Shown here piece by piece: positions 26,999 to 36,208 of a DNA stretch of 64,000 bases. The stretch is from an uncultured Alphaproteobacteria bacterium (GTDB taxonomy: Bacteria; Pseudomonadota; Alphaproteobacteria; HIMB59; GCA-002718135): positions 1 to 64,000 of the forward strand of contig CACFLO010000002.1 of NCBI GenBank assembly GCA_902567135.1, written 5' to 3'. Under the pieces are notes generated by a model. That model did no database searches. It was not told where the DNA came from and saw only the letters and a program-made list of their open reading frames with translations. A program made the position numbers and the translations under genes. Numbering within the stretch: the stretch's first letter is position 1; each line of letters opens with the position of its first letter.

Positions 26999-27861
26999 TT
27001 AAATAAATAATAAATATAAAAAAATAACACCACCCAATAAATTATTTTGTCGAAAATAATAATTTGAACTTTCAGTAGAGTGTGGTTGCCATTTATTTAT
27101 AATTATGTTTATACCAATAAGTATTACAATTATCACGCCTAAACTAGCTAGATTTTCTGATGATTTCCAAGATAAATAACTGATTATGCTTAACATACAA
27201 AAATAGCTAAATCTTACAAATAACTTGCCCTTTTCTCCAAATAGTACAGCCGTAGATTTTACATTATTGCTAATATCATCGTTTCTGTCTTGATAGGCAT
27301 AAATCGTATCATAGCTTAATGTCCAAAAATGCATGCTAAATAAAGTAAGAAATAATCTAATTTTATTCCTCCATATAATTCAAAAGAGGCAATTAATACT
27401 CCCCAACTAAAAATTATACCAAGAACAAGTTGAGGCCAATATGTTATTCTTTTCATTAATGGGTAAAGAACAATAATAGGTACACTTAATAAACCAATAA
27501 TTATAGTTAATACTGAAAACTGAATTAAAATTGCAAAACTAAGAAGAAGAAGAACAAAAAGAAAAATTAATGCATTTAAAATATTAATTTTTTTTGAGGC
27601 TAGAGGTCTCTTATAAGTACGTGTTATTTTACTGTCAATTTTAATATCAATTAGGTCATTTACAATGCAACCAGCACTTCTCATTAAAAATGATCCTAAA
27701 AAAAATAAAATGTATAAATAAAATAAATCATTATAAGATTTGTTTGAATAAGCTAAACCAAACCAACAGGGCCACATCAATAGCAAAAAACCTATTGGTT
27801 TATTGAATCTAATCAAATCAAGAAAATAAAAAATATTTTTTGGAATAAATTTATCCAACAT
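26999..27861 (-). pseudogene. ubiA: 4-hydroxybenzoate polyprenyltransferase, frameshifted as read
   Basis: UbiA prenylates 4-hydroxybenzoate in ubiquinone synthesis at the inner membrane. Two adjacent frames together make a complete protein. One runs from 27861 with RFNKPIGFLLLMWPC and the first Asp motif NDLIDIKID, and stops after LYLACIFGH. The other (from 27334, overlapping) begins HFWTLSYDTIYAYQDRNDD, the second Asp-rich motif. Adding one A to the A5 run at 27325-27329 (T5 on the coding strand) restores a continuous LYLACIFWTLSYDTIYAYQD. This is either a homopolymer sequencing/assembly error, a true mutation, or slippage. Because UbiA should be essential in an organism with this respiratory chain, and no other site is damaged, error or slippage is most likely. 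Confidence 0.82.
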
Positions 27862-28015
27862 AGTTAAAGTTTTGGCTACTTTTTATTATAAAAAAAATCT
27901 GATATAACAAAAACTCAATATCTACTATAATTATTTAATCAAAAATTACATTTTTATCTAGATTAGGAGTTTTTATTGTTTTTACAAAGTTAGTTAATTA
28001 GCTTAGAATAATAAA

Positions 28016-28222
28016 ATGAATGAAGAAAATTTAAATTTGGAGATTAGAAAATTTTTAAAAAAAGTAGGCATTACCTCTCAAAAAGTTATCGAAAATTATA
28101 TAATTAAATCTTTAGGAGAAGGTAATTTAAAAACAAGTGATGAAGTTGCAGTGGAAATGAAAATGACTATTAAGGACCATAATATTGAGCATACAATTTC
28201 AGATAAAATAAAAATTGAATAA
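28016..28222 (+). CDS. DUF6494 family small protein
   Basis: A 68-residue soluble protein recognisable as DUF6494: RKFLKKVGITSQKVIE near the N-terminus, then a basic helix and a beta-strand-rich C-terminal half ending KIKIE. The function is unknown. It is found mostly in Alphaproteobacteria and related groups. It has a 154-base upstream gap in which I see no clear element, and is followed after 3 bases by a possible 31-residue membrane peptide. Confidence 0.75.
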   Translation: MNEENLNLEIRKFLKKVGITSQKVIENYIIKSLGEGNLKTSDEVAVEMKMTIKDHNIEHTISDKIKIE

Positions 28223-28225
28223 TTT

Positions 28226-28321
28226 ATGAAATTCCCTCTTAAAGAAATAATTGCTTTTTTAATATTAGCGATCGTCATATTTATAGGTTTTTCTGTTTTT
28301 TGGACAATACTTTCAATATAA
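28226..28321 (+). CDS. Possible 31-residue single-pass membrane peptide
   Basis: A short frame encoding MKFPLKEIIAFLILAIVIFI then GFSVFWTILSI. It has a positively charged start followed by one hydrophobic span. It begins 3 bases after the DUF6494 stop, so the pair could be co-translated. No strong Shine-Dalgarno is visible. Not assignable to a family; supported only by its position and its clean membrane-anchor composition. Confidence 0.45.
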   Translation: MKFPLKEIIAFLILAIVIFIGFSVFWTILSI

Positions 28322-28338
28322 GTAAATAATTTTGTAAA

Positions 28339-29592
28339 TTATTTTAATCTATCTTGAATTTTATCAAGAGTTTCCAGTTTTTTTATTGGACCAATACTTG
28401 AAATAGTTAACGGTTGCGATACAATCAATTGTGCTATTTTTTTTACTGATTCGGCATTAACATCTTCAATTTTTTTTAAGATTTCAGATGGTTCAATTAC
28501 GCGATTAAAAACTAATAATTGTCTTGCTGCACTTTCACAGCGACGAAATGCACTTTCTCTCCCCATCATTAAGCTTGCCTTTAATTGTGCTTTCCCTCTT
28601 TTAATTTCTTGTTCAGTAATAGTAGTTGGACTGTTATTTAATTGATCACATAAAACTGGGATTAGTTCTGTTATTTGATTTTCCCCTGTTCCACAATATA
28701 TGCCAAAAATACCCGTATCTGTATAAGATGAACTAAAAGAAGAAATCCCATATACTAACCCTCGTTTTTCTCTAATTTCTTGAAATAATCTTGAAGACAT
28801 TCCGCCTCCTAAAAGTGATGAATATATTAGCAGAGAATAATAATCATCACTGTGATAATTAATTCCTTCAAAACCCAATAGTAGATGAATTTGTTCGAGT
28901 TTTTTTTCTTCCCGGTATTCACCAGAATTATACTTTGCTTTAATTCTAAAATTTTTTGTACCATTAGGTAAATTGTTACAAACTTTTTTAATATTTTCAA
29001 CAAAAGCAGAGTGATTAATTTTACCAGCAGCACTTATAATCATTTTATTTGGATTATAATGGGAACTCATAAAGTCTTTTACCTGTTCTCGTGTAATATT
29101 TTTTATTATGTCTGTTTTACCTAATATAGATCTTCCCATTGGTTGATTGGGATAAGCTTTATCTTGCCAATAATCAAAAATCATATCATCAGGTGTATCA
29201 AGGTACATTCCAATCTCTTGAATAATAACACCTCTTTCGCGGTTTAATTCATCTTCTTGAAAAGTAGAATTTTGAAGAATGTCTGTTAATATATCAATTC
29301 CATATGGCAAATCATCTGCAAGTAATTTTACATAATAAGCAGTAATTTCTTTAGATGTATATGCATTTATATCACCTCCAACATTTTCAATAGTTTCTGC
29401 AATCTGTAATGCTGATTTAGATAGTGTGCCTTTAAATGCCATATGTTCTAAAAGATGAGCAACACCGTTAACATTTTCCTCTTCATCTCTTCCTCCAACA
29501 AAATTCCAAATTCCCATTGATACAGTTTCCAAGCCAGACATATTTTGAGTGACAATGCGTAGTCCATTATCTAGAGTTGTAATTTGTTGCAT
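28339..29592 (-). CDS. M16 family zinc metallopeptidase (mitochondrial processing peptidase type)
   Basis: A 417-residue peptidase with the inverted zinc motif H46-x2-E49-H50 (HLLEH) and the downstream Glu in NRERGVIIQE. The Gly-rich SSLLGGGMSSRLFQEIREKRGLVYGI block of the C-terminal half is also typical. No signal peptide. It follows thrC with a 2-base gap, a pairing common in Alphaproteobacteria and related to mitochondrial MPP ancestry. Bacterial role not well defined. Confidence 0.9.
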   Translation of the reverse strand: MQQITTLDNGLRIVTQNMSGLETVSMGIWNFVGGRDEEENVNGVAHLLEHMAFKGTLSKSALQIAETIENVGGDINAYTSKEITAYYVKLLADDLPYGIDILTDILQNSTFQEDELNRERGVIIQEIGMYLDTPDDMIFDYWQDKAYPNQPMGRSILGKTDIIKNITREQVKDFMSSHYNPNKMIISAAGKINHSAFVENIKKVCNNLPNGTKNFRIKAKYNSGEYREEKKLEQIHLLLGFEGINYHSDDYYSLLIYSSLLGGGMSSRLFQEIREKRGLVYGISSFSSSYTDTGIFGIYCGTGENQITELIPVLCDQLNNSPTTITEQEIKRGKAQLKASLMMGRESAFRRCESAARQLLVFNRVIEPSEILKKIEDVNAESVKKIAQLIVSQPLTISSIGPIKKLETLDKIQDRLK

Positions 29593-29594
29593 AT

Positions 29595-30962
29595 TTAAAT
29601 TAAATTTAAAATTTTTGATTTAACTAATCTTTTATTATTTTCTAATATAATCATCTTTTCTTCTTTATCAAAAATATTTTTAAGTTCTTTGGGAATAGGG
29701 GGTTCTTGATTAATAGCATCAAATATTGCATTTTTAAATTTAGCAGGATGCGCACAAGCTAAACTAATATTTGCAATATTGTTATTTATTTTGTTTAATA
29801 CATTTAATCCAGTTGCTGTATGAGGATCAGATAAATAATTGTATTTATTATAAAATTCTTTAATTGTTTGCAATACTTCAGAATCAGTAACAGCGTGAGT
29901 TTTATAGATTGATTGCATATCCTTAACTATATTTTCTGGTATAGTAATCTTTTTATCATTAGAAAAAGATAGCATTAACTCATTTAAATTATTACTATTT
30001 CTTTTTGAGCTTTCAAATAATTGCCGCTCAAAATTGCTAGAGATTTGTATATCCATACTAGGACTGTAGGTTTGTTTTACTTTAAGAATTTTCATTTCAC
30101 CTGTGTTAATAGAGCGATGCAAAATATCATTTTCATTTGTTACTATATGAAGTTCATTTATTGGAAGTCCCATATATTTTGCTACTCTAGCAGAAAAAAT
30201 ATTACCAAAATTTCCTGATGGCACGATGAAATTAACCTTTTCTTCATTTAATTGTAAATAAGACCAAAAATAATAAACTGTTTGAGCAATTATTCTTATC
30301 CAATTAATTGAATTAATTGCAGTTAAAGATGTCTTAGATTGTATTTCTTCATCGACAAAAAGTTCTTTTACAATGTTTTGGCAATCATCAAAAGTACCTT
30401 CAATAGCGAAATTATGTATATTGTTTTCTTCTACTGTTGTCATCTGTCGACGTTGAACTTCAGAAACATTATTGTGTGGATGTAAAATAAAAACTTCAAT
30501 ATCATTTTTTCCTTTAAAAGCATTTATTGCTGCTGAACCTGTATCTCCAGATGTTGCACCTAAAACAGTAATTTTCTTTTTGCTTTGATTTAATAGATAA
30601 GAAAATAAACTCCCTAAAAATTGAAGAGCATAATCTTTAAAAGCAAATGTAGGGCCATAAAAAAGTTCTAAAATATATTTATTTTGATCGATATTAACTA
30701 GAGGTGCAATTTTTTTATGATCAAAATTTTCATAGGATTTATTTATGATTATTTGTAAATCAGAATAGGAAATATCATCTTGAATATATGGATAAATTAT
30801 AGAATGAGCAACCTCTTGATAAGATTTACCTTGCAAGTTTTTTAAAGAAATAGTTGGCCACTCTAATGGTAAAAATAATCCTCCATCTTTTGATAATCCT
30901 CTAAAAAGAATATTTAAAAAAGATTCTTTGAGTTGATTATTGCGCGTACTTAGATAATGCAC
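29595..30962 (-). CDS. thrC: Threonine synthase
   Basis: PLP enzyme converting O-phosphohomoserine to threonine, 455 residues. Lys109 in FYGPTFAFKDYALQF is the PLP-binding lysine, and GATSGDTGSAA and VPSGNFGNIFSA hold the cofactor phosphate. The sequence fits the longer thrC subfamily of Proteobacteria. The partner homoserine kinase thrB lies at 60-61 kb. It is transcribed with the M16 peptidase. Confidence 0.95.
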   Translation of the reverse strand: MHYLSTRNNQLKESFLNILFRGLSKDGGLFLPLEWPTISLKNLQGKSYQEVAHSIIYPYIQDDISYSDLQIIINKSYENFDHKKIAPLVNIDQNKYILELFYGPTFAFKDYALQFLGSLFSYLLNQSKKKITVLGATSGDTGSAAINAFKGKNDIEVFILHPHNNVSEVQRRQMTTVEENNIHNFAIEGTFDDCQNIVKELFVDEEIQSKTSLTAINSINWIRIIAQTVYYFWSYLQLNEEKVNFIVPSGNFGNIFSARVAKYMGLPINELHIVTNENDILHRSINTGEMKILKVKQTYSPSMDIQISSNFERQLFESSKRNSNNLNELMLSFSNDKKITIPENIVKDMQSIYKTHAVTDSEVLQTIKEFYNKYNYLSDPHTATGLNVLNKINNNIANISLACAHPAKFKNAIFDAINQEPPIPKELKNIFDKEEKMIILENNKRLVKSKILNLI

Positions 30963-30991
30963 TTTTCTCCTAGTTGATAAATATTAAAACT

Positions 30992-31531
30992 TTAACTTTT
31001 ATATTCTGAAAACTCGTATGTGAATACTAGATCTTCTAAATTATTAAAATACCAGTCCGAATCAAGAGCAGGATCAACATAAAAAACCATTGTAAATATT
31101 TGACTTTCACCAGATTTAAGAGTTTGTTCAGTAAAACAAAAACATTCAGTTTTTATTAAGTATACTTGTGCTGCCTCAGGATCGACAATAAAATTTGCAG
31201 TTGAAGTAATAGTTTTATTGGATATGTTTTTGCCCTGATATTTTACTATGTTATTTTCTCCAATTTTTACTTTTATATTTTCTTTTAAAGGCTTAAATTC
31301 CCATTCTAAAGATTGATCAACTTTTGCAACAAACTTTATGTTAAGTGTTCTTTCTAATATAGCGGGTGATTTTGCTTCAGGGTTTATAACTATTTGACCT
31401 TTTACAAACTCATTATCCGCTACATTATCTTTACTTAAATATCTGTAAGTAGGAATTCCCAATAATAAGATACAAAAAATAAATAAAACATTGAATGCAA
31501 TAATAATAAAAAATTTTTTTTTATATTGCAC
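30992..31531 (-). CDS. ctaG: Cytochrome c oxidase assembly protein CtaG/Cox11
   Basis: Membrane-anchored periplasmic copper chaperone that delivers copper to the CuB site of subunit I, 179 residues. An N-terminal transmembrane segment (about 8-28) precedes a beta-rich domain. The copper-binding KTECFCFTEQ motif and VFYVDPAL are diagnostic of Cox11. It lies beside a cupredoxin gene on the minus strand, divergent from the oxidase operon that it should serve. Confidence 0.9.
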   Translation of the reverse strand: MQYKKKFFIIIAFNVLFIFCILLLGIPTYRYLSKDNVADNEFVKGQIVINPEAKSPAILERTLNIKFVAKVDQSLEWEFKPLKENIKVKIGENNIVKYQGKNISNKTITSTANFIVDPEAAQVYLIKTECFCFTEQTLKSGESQIFTMVFYVDPALDSDWYFNNLEDLVFTYEFSEYKS

Positions 31532-31545
31532 AATATTATTTAATT

Positions 31546-31977
31546 TTATCCTTCAATCTCAGCAATAAGTGGTGCTGCTATTTTTTTTGATTTACCTATA
31601 AATTTAACTTTTTTAATTGATTCTAAATTAGATAAATCATCTCCAACTATTACAAAACCAATCATCCCCATTGATTTATGTGGAGTGCACCAGTAAGCAT
31701 ATATGCCAGGTATAGTAAAAGTATATTCTGCATCTTTTGAAACTTTAGATTTGAATTTGTCCACACCTTCTGGAACACCGTTTTTTTTAATAAATTCTAC
31801 ATTATGCCCTTTATCAATTGATTTCCAAAAGACAGTATCACCAACATCGATCCTAACAATTTCTTTACTAAAGACCATAGTTCTATCTTCACCCTTATTT
31901 AACATATCAATAGTTGTGTCTTCTGCCAATAATGAGTGTGAAAATAATAAACCAAATATAATAATTAAAAATTTCAT
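31546..31977 (-). CDS. Pseudoazurin-like blue copper protein
   Basis: A 143-residue periplasmic cupredoxin with an 18-residue signal peptide (cleavage before EDTT). Type 1 copper ligands appear as His58 (KGHNVEF), Cys97, His100 and Met103 (WCTPHKSMGMIGF), matching pseudoazurin/plastocyanin spacing. As a small electron carrier it could feed the oxidase encoded divergently. It ends 14 bases before ctaG, so the two probably form one transcript. Confidence 0.87.
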   Translation of the reverse strand: MKFLIIIFGLLFSHSLLAEDTTIDMLNKGEDRTMVFSKEIVRIDVGDTVFWKSIDKGHNVEFIKKNGVPEGVDKFKSKVSKDAEYTFTIPGIYAYWCTPHKSMGMIGFVIVGDDLSNLESIKKVKFIGKSKKIAAPLIAEIEG

Positions 31978-32073
31978 AAATTTTACCTCTTATTTTTTTT
32001 AAATTATTTAATACCTACATAGCCAATAAATTCAGCAAATCAAAAAAAATAGTAAAAATTAATCATTAAAAAT

Positions 32074-32143
32074 AGACTAAAGGTCGCAACAGCATATTCT
32101 TGAAAGAAAAGCTCTCTTTTATGTTAGTCTTTTTTAATTTTTT
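32074..32143 (+). promoter_or_regulatory. Hairpin with T-tract in the coxB leader
   Basis: AGACTAA (32074-32080) pairs with TTAGTCT (32124-32130), which runs directly into a T-rich stretch to 32143. Inside, AAAGA and TCTTT (32103-32119 region) can pair again. It lies 50 bases before the coxB ATG in the 216-base gap between the cupredoxin gene and coxB. It looks like an attenuator or terminator of a short leader transcript; no known riboswitch was recognised. Confidence 0.4.
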
Positions 32144-32193
32144 TGTAAAAATTGATTTGATTCCTTAAATTATTCTATTATGTAGACCTCTGA

Positions 32194-33039
32194 ATGATAG
32201 TAGCATTACTAGTTATATTAGTTACCATAGGTTCAGTTATTTTCCATATGTGGTCACCGTGGTGGTGGAGTGAAATTGCATCAAATTGGCAAGGCATGGA
32301 TGATACAATCTTGCTTACCTTTTGGATAACGGGTGCCGTTTTTGTAGCTATTGGTTTATTCATGGCATATTGTATTTGGAAATACAAATATAATAAAAAC
32401 AATAAAGCTGATTATGAACCTGAAAATTCAAAACTAGAATGGGCACTTACTATTCTAACAACAATTGGTGTTATTGCGTTATTAGCCCCCGGTCTTATTG
32501 TTTGGAATAATTTTGTTACAGTACCCAAAGGTGCTTATGAGATAGAGGTTGTAGGTCAGCAATGGTATTGGATGTACCGCCTTCCTGGAAAGGACGGAGT
32601 TTTAGGTACAACTGACATTAAAAATATAAATGACGACAATCCTTTTGGTTTAAATACTGATGATCCTCACAGTATTGATGATGTTTTAATAGATGCAGAT
32701 GATCTTCACCTATTAAAAGATCAAGTGGTAAAATTAAATTTACGTGCTTTAGATGTTCTACATGATTTTTATGTGCCTCAATTTAGAGCAAAAATGGATA
32801 TGGTTCCTGGGATGATTACGTATTATTGGTTTACTCCAATTAAAACTGGTACTTTTGAGATTTTATGTGCAGAATATTGTGGAACAGGACACTATTCAAT
32901 GTTGGGTTACGTGATTGTAGATGAAGAAGAAGATTATAATGAGTGGTTAAGTGAACAAATGACTTTTGAAGAAGTATTAGCTAGTAATGGCAAAAGTGAT
33001 TTGATAAAATTAGCTTTAAATAAAAAAAATGATTTATAA
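32194..33039 (+). CDS. coxB: Cytochrome c oxidase subunit II
   Basis: Membrane-anchored subunit holding the CuA centre, 281 residues. Two N-terminal transmembrane spans (about 1-18 and 40-62, with another hydrophobic span near 86-108) precede the cupredoxin domain. CuA ligands lie in C225-x3-C229-x3-H233-x2-M236 (CAEYCGTGHYSM), with the aromatic VGQQWYWMY segment upstream. An acidic insertion (about 150-175) precedes the metal site. It starts the oxidase operon. Confidence 0.95.
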   Translation: MIVALLVILVTIGSVIFHMWSPWWWSEIASNWQGMDDTILLTFWITGAVFVAIGLFMAYCIWKYKYNKNNKADYEPENSKLEWALTILTTIGVIALLAPGLIVWNNFVTVPKGAYEIEVVGQQWYWMYRLPGKDGVLGTTDIKNINDDNPFGLNTDDPHSIDDVLIDADDLHLLKDQVVKLNLRALDVLHDFYVPQFRAKMDMVPGMITYYWFTPIKTGTFEILCAEYCGTGHYSMLGYVIVDEEEDYNEWLSEQMTFEEVLASNGKSDLIKLALNKKNDL

Positions 33040-33050
33040 GGGAGGTAATA

Positions 33051-34841
33051 ATGGCTGCTGATAGTTATGATGATGTTGCAAAAAATAAAGATTCAATTCC
33101 TGAATTAGAAGTAGCGCCTCAAGACCTTTATCATGCAAAAAGTTTTTGGACGAAATATATTTTTTGTCAAGATGCTAAAGTAATAGGGATTCAATATGCT
33201 TTAACGGCAGCAGCTATTGGTATGGTTGGTTTGGTTTCTTCATGGTTAATGAGAATGCAAATTGCATTTCCAGGAGTAATTCCTATGGATCCAGCTGCTT
33301 ATTATCAACTTGTCACAATGCATGGAATGATAATGGTTGTATATCTTTTAACAGCTTTATTTTTAGGAGGCTTTGGTAATTATCTTATACCCTTAATGGT
33401 AGGAGCGCGCGATATGGTGTTCCCATATGTTAACATGATTAGTTTTTGGGTATTTTTCTTAGCAGTAGTGATTCTAGCTGCAAGTTATTTTGTTCCTGGA
33501 GGACCTACGGGAGCAGGTTGGACATTGTATCCACCGCAGGCCATAACCTCAGGTACGCCTGGTGGTGACGGTTTAGGTATTGTACTTATGTTAGTATCAC
33601 TGGCTGTTTTTGTTATTGGTTTTACAATGGGTGGTTTAAATTATGTAATTACAATTTTACAAGCACGAACACGAGGAATGACTTTAATGAGACTTCCTCT
33701 TACTGTTTGGGGTATTTTCACAGCAACTGTATTGGCTCTATTTGCTTTCCCAGCTCTTTTCGTTGCTGGCATCATGATGACCTTAGACAACATGCTTGGC
33801 ACTAGTTTTTTTATGCCAGCTATTGTAGAATTTGGTGAACGTTTATCATATGATGGTGGAAGTCCAATACTATTCCAGCATCTATTTTGGTTTTTTGGTC
33901 ATCCTGAAGTATATATTGTTGCATTGCCTGCTTTTGGTATCGTATCAGATTTAATCTCTGTTCATGCGCGAAAAAATATTTTTGGATACCGTATGATGGT
34001 TTGGGCAATCGTTATTATTGGTGCTTTAAGTTTTGTAGTTTGGGCACATCACATGTATGTAGCAGGTATGAATCCATGGTTTGGATTTTTCTTTGCTACA
34101 ACCACTTTAATAATTGCCATTCCAACAGCAATTAAAGTCTATAACTGGGTTCTTACTCTTTGGAGAGGAAATATTAAATTGACTATTCCAATGCTATTTT
34201 CGATAGCTTTTATTATCACTTTTGTTAATGGGGGATTAACGGGATTGTTTTTAGGAAATGTGGCTGTTGATGTTCCATTATCAGATACTTATTTTGTTGT
34301 AGCACATTTTCATATGGTAATGGGTATAGCTCCCGTTCTGGTTATTCTTGGATCAATTTATCATTGGTTCCCTCTGATTACTGGCCGTTTTTTGAATGAA
34401 AAACTTGGAAGAATTCATTTCTGGGTAACGTTTATTGGCTCTTACTCCATATACTTCCCTATGCATTACTTAGGTTTTATGGGCGTAACTAGAAGATATT
34501 TTGAAGTTTTTGAAGGTGATAATTTTACTTATTCTATTACTGGCATTAATCAATTTATAACTGTTGCAGCTTTAATAACTGGTGCAGCACAATTTGTGTT
34601 TTTTTATAATATAATTACAAGTTCTAAATTTGGTAAAAAAGCAGGAAAAAATCCATGGAAAGCATGTTCTTTAGAATGGCAAACAGCAGATGTTCCACCT
34701 ACTCATGGAAATTTTGGTAAAGAACTTCCTGTTGTTTATAGATGGGCTTATGATTACAGTGTTCCAGGAGCGGATCAAGATTATATTACACAAGATACGC
34801 CTCCAAGCGATGTTGCTAATGCGAGAGCAGAGCAAACATGA
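33051..34841 (+). CDS. coxA: Cytochrome c oxidase subunit I
   Basis: Catalytic haem-copper subunit, 596 residues with about 12 transmembrane segments. The A-type signature QHLFWFFGHPEVY supplies the cross-linked His-Tyr and the proton-channel Glu. WAHHMYVAGM gives the two CuB histidines, and VVAHFHMVMG the haem ligands. The N-terminus has a soluble extension of about 40 residues. A GGAGG-like sequence (gggaggtaata) precedes the ATG, and the 3' end overlaps the next gene by 4 bases. Confidence 0.96.
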   Translation: MAADSYDDVAKNKDSIPELEVAPQDLYHAKSFWTKYIFCQDAKVIGIQYALTAAAIGMVGLVSSWLMRMQIAFPGVIPMDPAAYYQLVTMHGMIMVVYLLTALFLGGFGNYLIPLMVGARDMVFPYVNMISFWVFFLAVVILAASYFVPGGPTGAGWTLYPPQAITSGTPGGDGLGIVLMLVSLAVFVIGFTMGGLNYVITILQARTRGMTLMRLPLTVWGIFTATVLALFAFPALFVAGIMMTLDNMLGTSFFMPAIVEFGERLSYDGGSPILFQHLFWFFGHPEVYIVALPAFGIVSDLISVHARKNIFGYRMMVWAIVIIGALSFVVWAHHMYVAGMNPWFGFFFATTTLIIAIPTAIKVYNWVLTLWRGNIKLTIPMLFSIAFIITFVNGGLTGLFLGNVAVDVPLSDTYFVVAHFHMVMGIAPVLVILGSIYHWFPLITGRFLNEKLGRIHFWVTFIGSYSIYFPMHYLGFMGVTRRYFEVFEGDNFTYSITGINQFITVAALITGAAQFVFFYNIITSSKFGKKAGKNPWKACSLEWQTADVPPTHGNFGKELPVVYRWAYDYSVPGADQDYITQDTPPSDVANARAEQT

Positions 34842-35476
34842 GTAAAAATAAAGAAAGTTTAATTAATCAATTAACTCAGAAACCCTGGGAGCCAGCACAA
34901 GCAAAAGTTGATAATTTACATGAGGGCAAAACCTTTAATTTACATGTAGGAAAAATTGGACTTCGTTATATAATGGTTGTTAGTACCATTATGTTCTGTT
35001 TATTCATCGTAACTTATGGAGACAGAATGGTATACGATGATTGGGTTAGAATGCCTGAGCCATTTTTACTTTGGATAAATACTTTACTACTTGTTATTAG
35101 TAGTTTTGTTTTTATTAGAATTCAACTAGCATCAAAGAAAAATAATTTTGAAAAAGCAAGAAGAGAATTATTTTTTATTGGAATTCTAGCTGTATTATTC
35201 CTTATTGGTCAATTATTAGTATGGCAAGATTTGGTTCAAGCAGGCTATTATGTTTCTGGCAGTCCAGCAAACGGTTATTTTTACGTATTTACTACTCTTC
35301 ATGGTTTTCATCTTTTAGGGGGGTTAGTATATTGGGTGATGACAATAAATAAAGTTTGGAAACTTGAAAATATTATTATTAGAAAAGCAAAACATACAAT
35401 TGAATTATGTGCAATCTATTGGCATTTTTTATTAGCTGTATGGATAGTATTATTTGGATTAATGTTATTTTCATGA
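34838..35476 (+). CDS. Haem-copper oxidase subunit III-like protein (first copy)
   Basis: A 212-residue membrane protein with about five transmembrane segments and the subunit III hallmarks FTTLHGFHLLGGLVYW and AIYWHFLLAVWIVLF. A soluble N-terminus of about 45 residues precedes the first span. It starts inside the coxA stop. A second subunit III gene follows, as in the CoxMNOP-type oxidases of rhizobia in which two adjacent genes both encode subunit III homologues. The sequence is more diverged from standard CoxC than the next gene. Confidence 0.87.
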   Translation: MSKNKESLINQLTQKPWEPAQAKVDNLHEGKTFNLHVGKIGLRYIMVVSTIMFCLFIVTYGDRMVYDDWVRMPEPFLLWINTLLLVISSFVFIRIQLASKKNNFEKARRELFFIGILAVLFLIGQLLVWQDLVQAGYYVSGSPANGYFYVFTTLHGFHLLGGLVYWVMTINKVWKLENIIIRKAKHTIELCAIYWHFLLAVWIVLFGLMLFS

Positions 35477-35490
35477 TGAAAGGTTAATAA

Positions 35491-36198
35491 ATGGAATCAA
35501 ATCAAAACGTTGAGATAGTAGTTCCCGCAAAACAATCATTTGCTACAGAATGGGCTTCTGATCAAAAAGCCTTTAAAGGTGTTCCATGGGGAAAAGCTAT
35601 GATGTGGATTTTTCTTGTTAGTGATACATTTATTTTTAGTATTTTTTTAATTTCTTATATGACAGTAAGATTTTCTACAAAAGCAGAGTGGCCGAATCCT
35701 AGTGAAGTTTTTGGATTACATGTTGGTGATTATAATGTTCCTTTACTTTTAATTGCTATCATGACTTTTATTTTAATTACTAGTAGTGGAACTATGGCTC
35801 TTGCAGTTAAATATGGATATGAAAAAAATCGTAAAATGTGTGGCTATCTTATGTTAGCTACCGCTATATTTGGCGCATCATTTGTAGGCATGCAAGCTTT
35901 TGAGTGGACTAAACTAATAATGGAGGGTGTTCGTCCTTGGGAGAATCCATTTGGGGCCCCACAGTTTGGAGCAATATTTTTTATGATTACTGGTTTTCAC
36001 GGTACTCACGTTACAATAGGAGTTATTTTTCTTTTTATCATGACAAGAAAAGTATTTCGAGGCGATTTTGATACTGGAAGAAGAGGTTTTTTTACATCGC
36101 AAAAATCACACTATGAAGCTATTGAAATAATGGGTCTATATTGGCACTTTGTAGATTTGGTTTGGGTTTTCATTTTTGCATTTTTTTATTTATGGTGA
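35491..36198 (+). CDS. Haem-copper oxidase subunit III (second copy)
   Basis: A 235-residue subunit III protein with five predicted spans: MWIFLVSDTFIFSIFL, the central GMQAFEWTKLI segment with its conserved Glu, MITGFHGTHVTIGVIFLF and MGLYWHFVDLVWVFIFAFFYLW. These match the short (five-span) SoxM/bo-type subunit III. It is separated from the first copy by 14 bases, and the subunit IV gene follows after 10 bases. Confidence 0.9.
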   Translation: MESNQNVEIVVPAKQSFATEWASDQKAFKGVPWGKAMMWIFLVSDTFIFSIFLISYMTVRFSTKAEWPNPSEVFGLHVGDYNVPLLLIAIMTFILITSSGTMALAVKYGYEKNRKMCGYLMLATAIFGASFVGMQAFEWTKLIMEGVRPWENPFGAPQFGAIFFMITGFHGTHVTIGVIFLFIMTRKVFRGDFDTGRRGFFTSQKSHYEAIEIMGLYWHFVDLVWVFIFAFFYLW

Positions 36199-36208
36199 GG
36201 TAATAATT

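Noticed and set aside
26999-27334. Treating the distal UbiA half as an independent small gene
   Set aside because: It starts in the middle of a conserved UbiA domain and completes the upstream frame after one added base.
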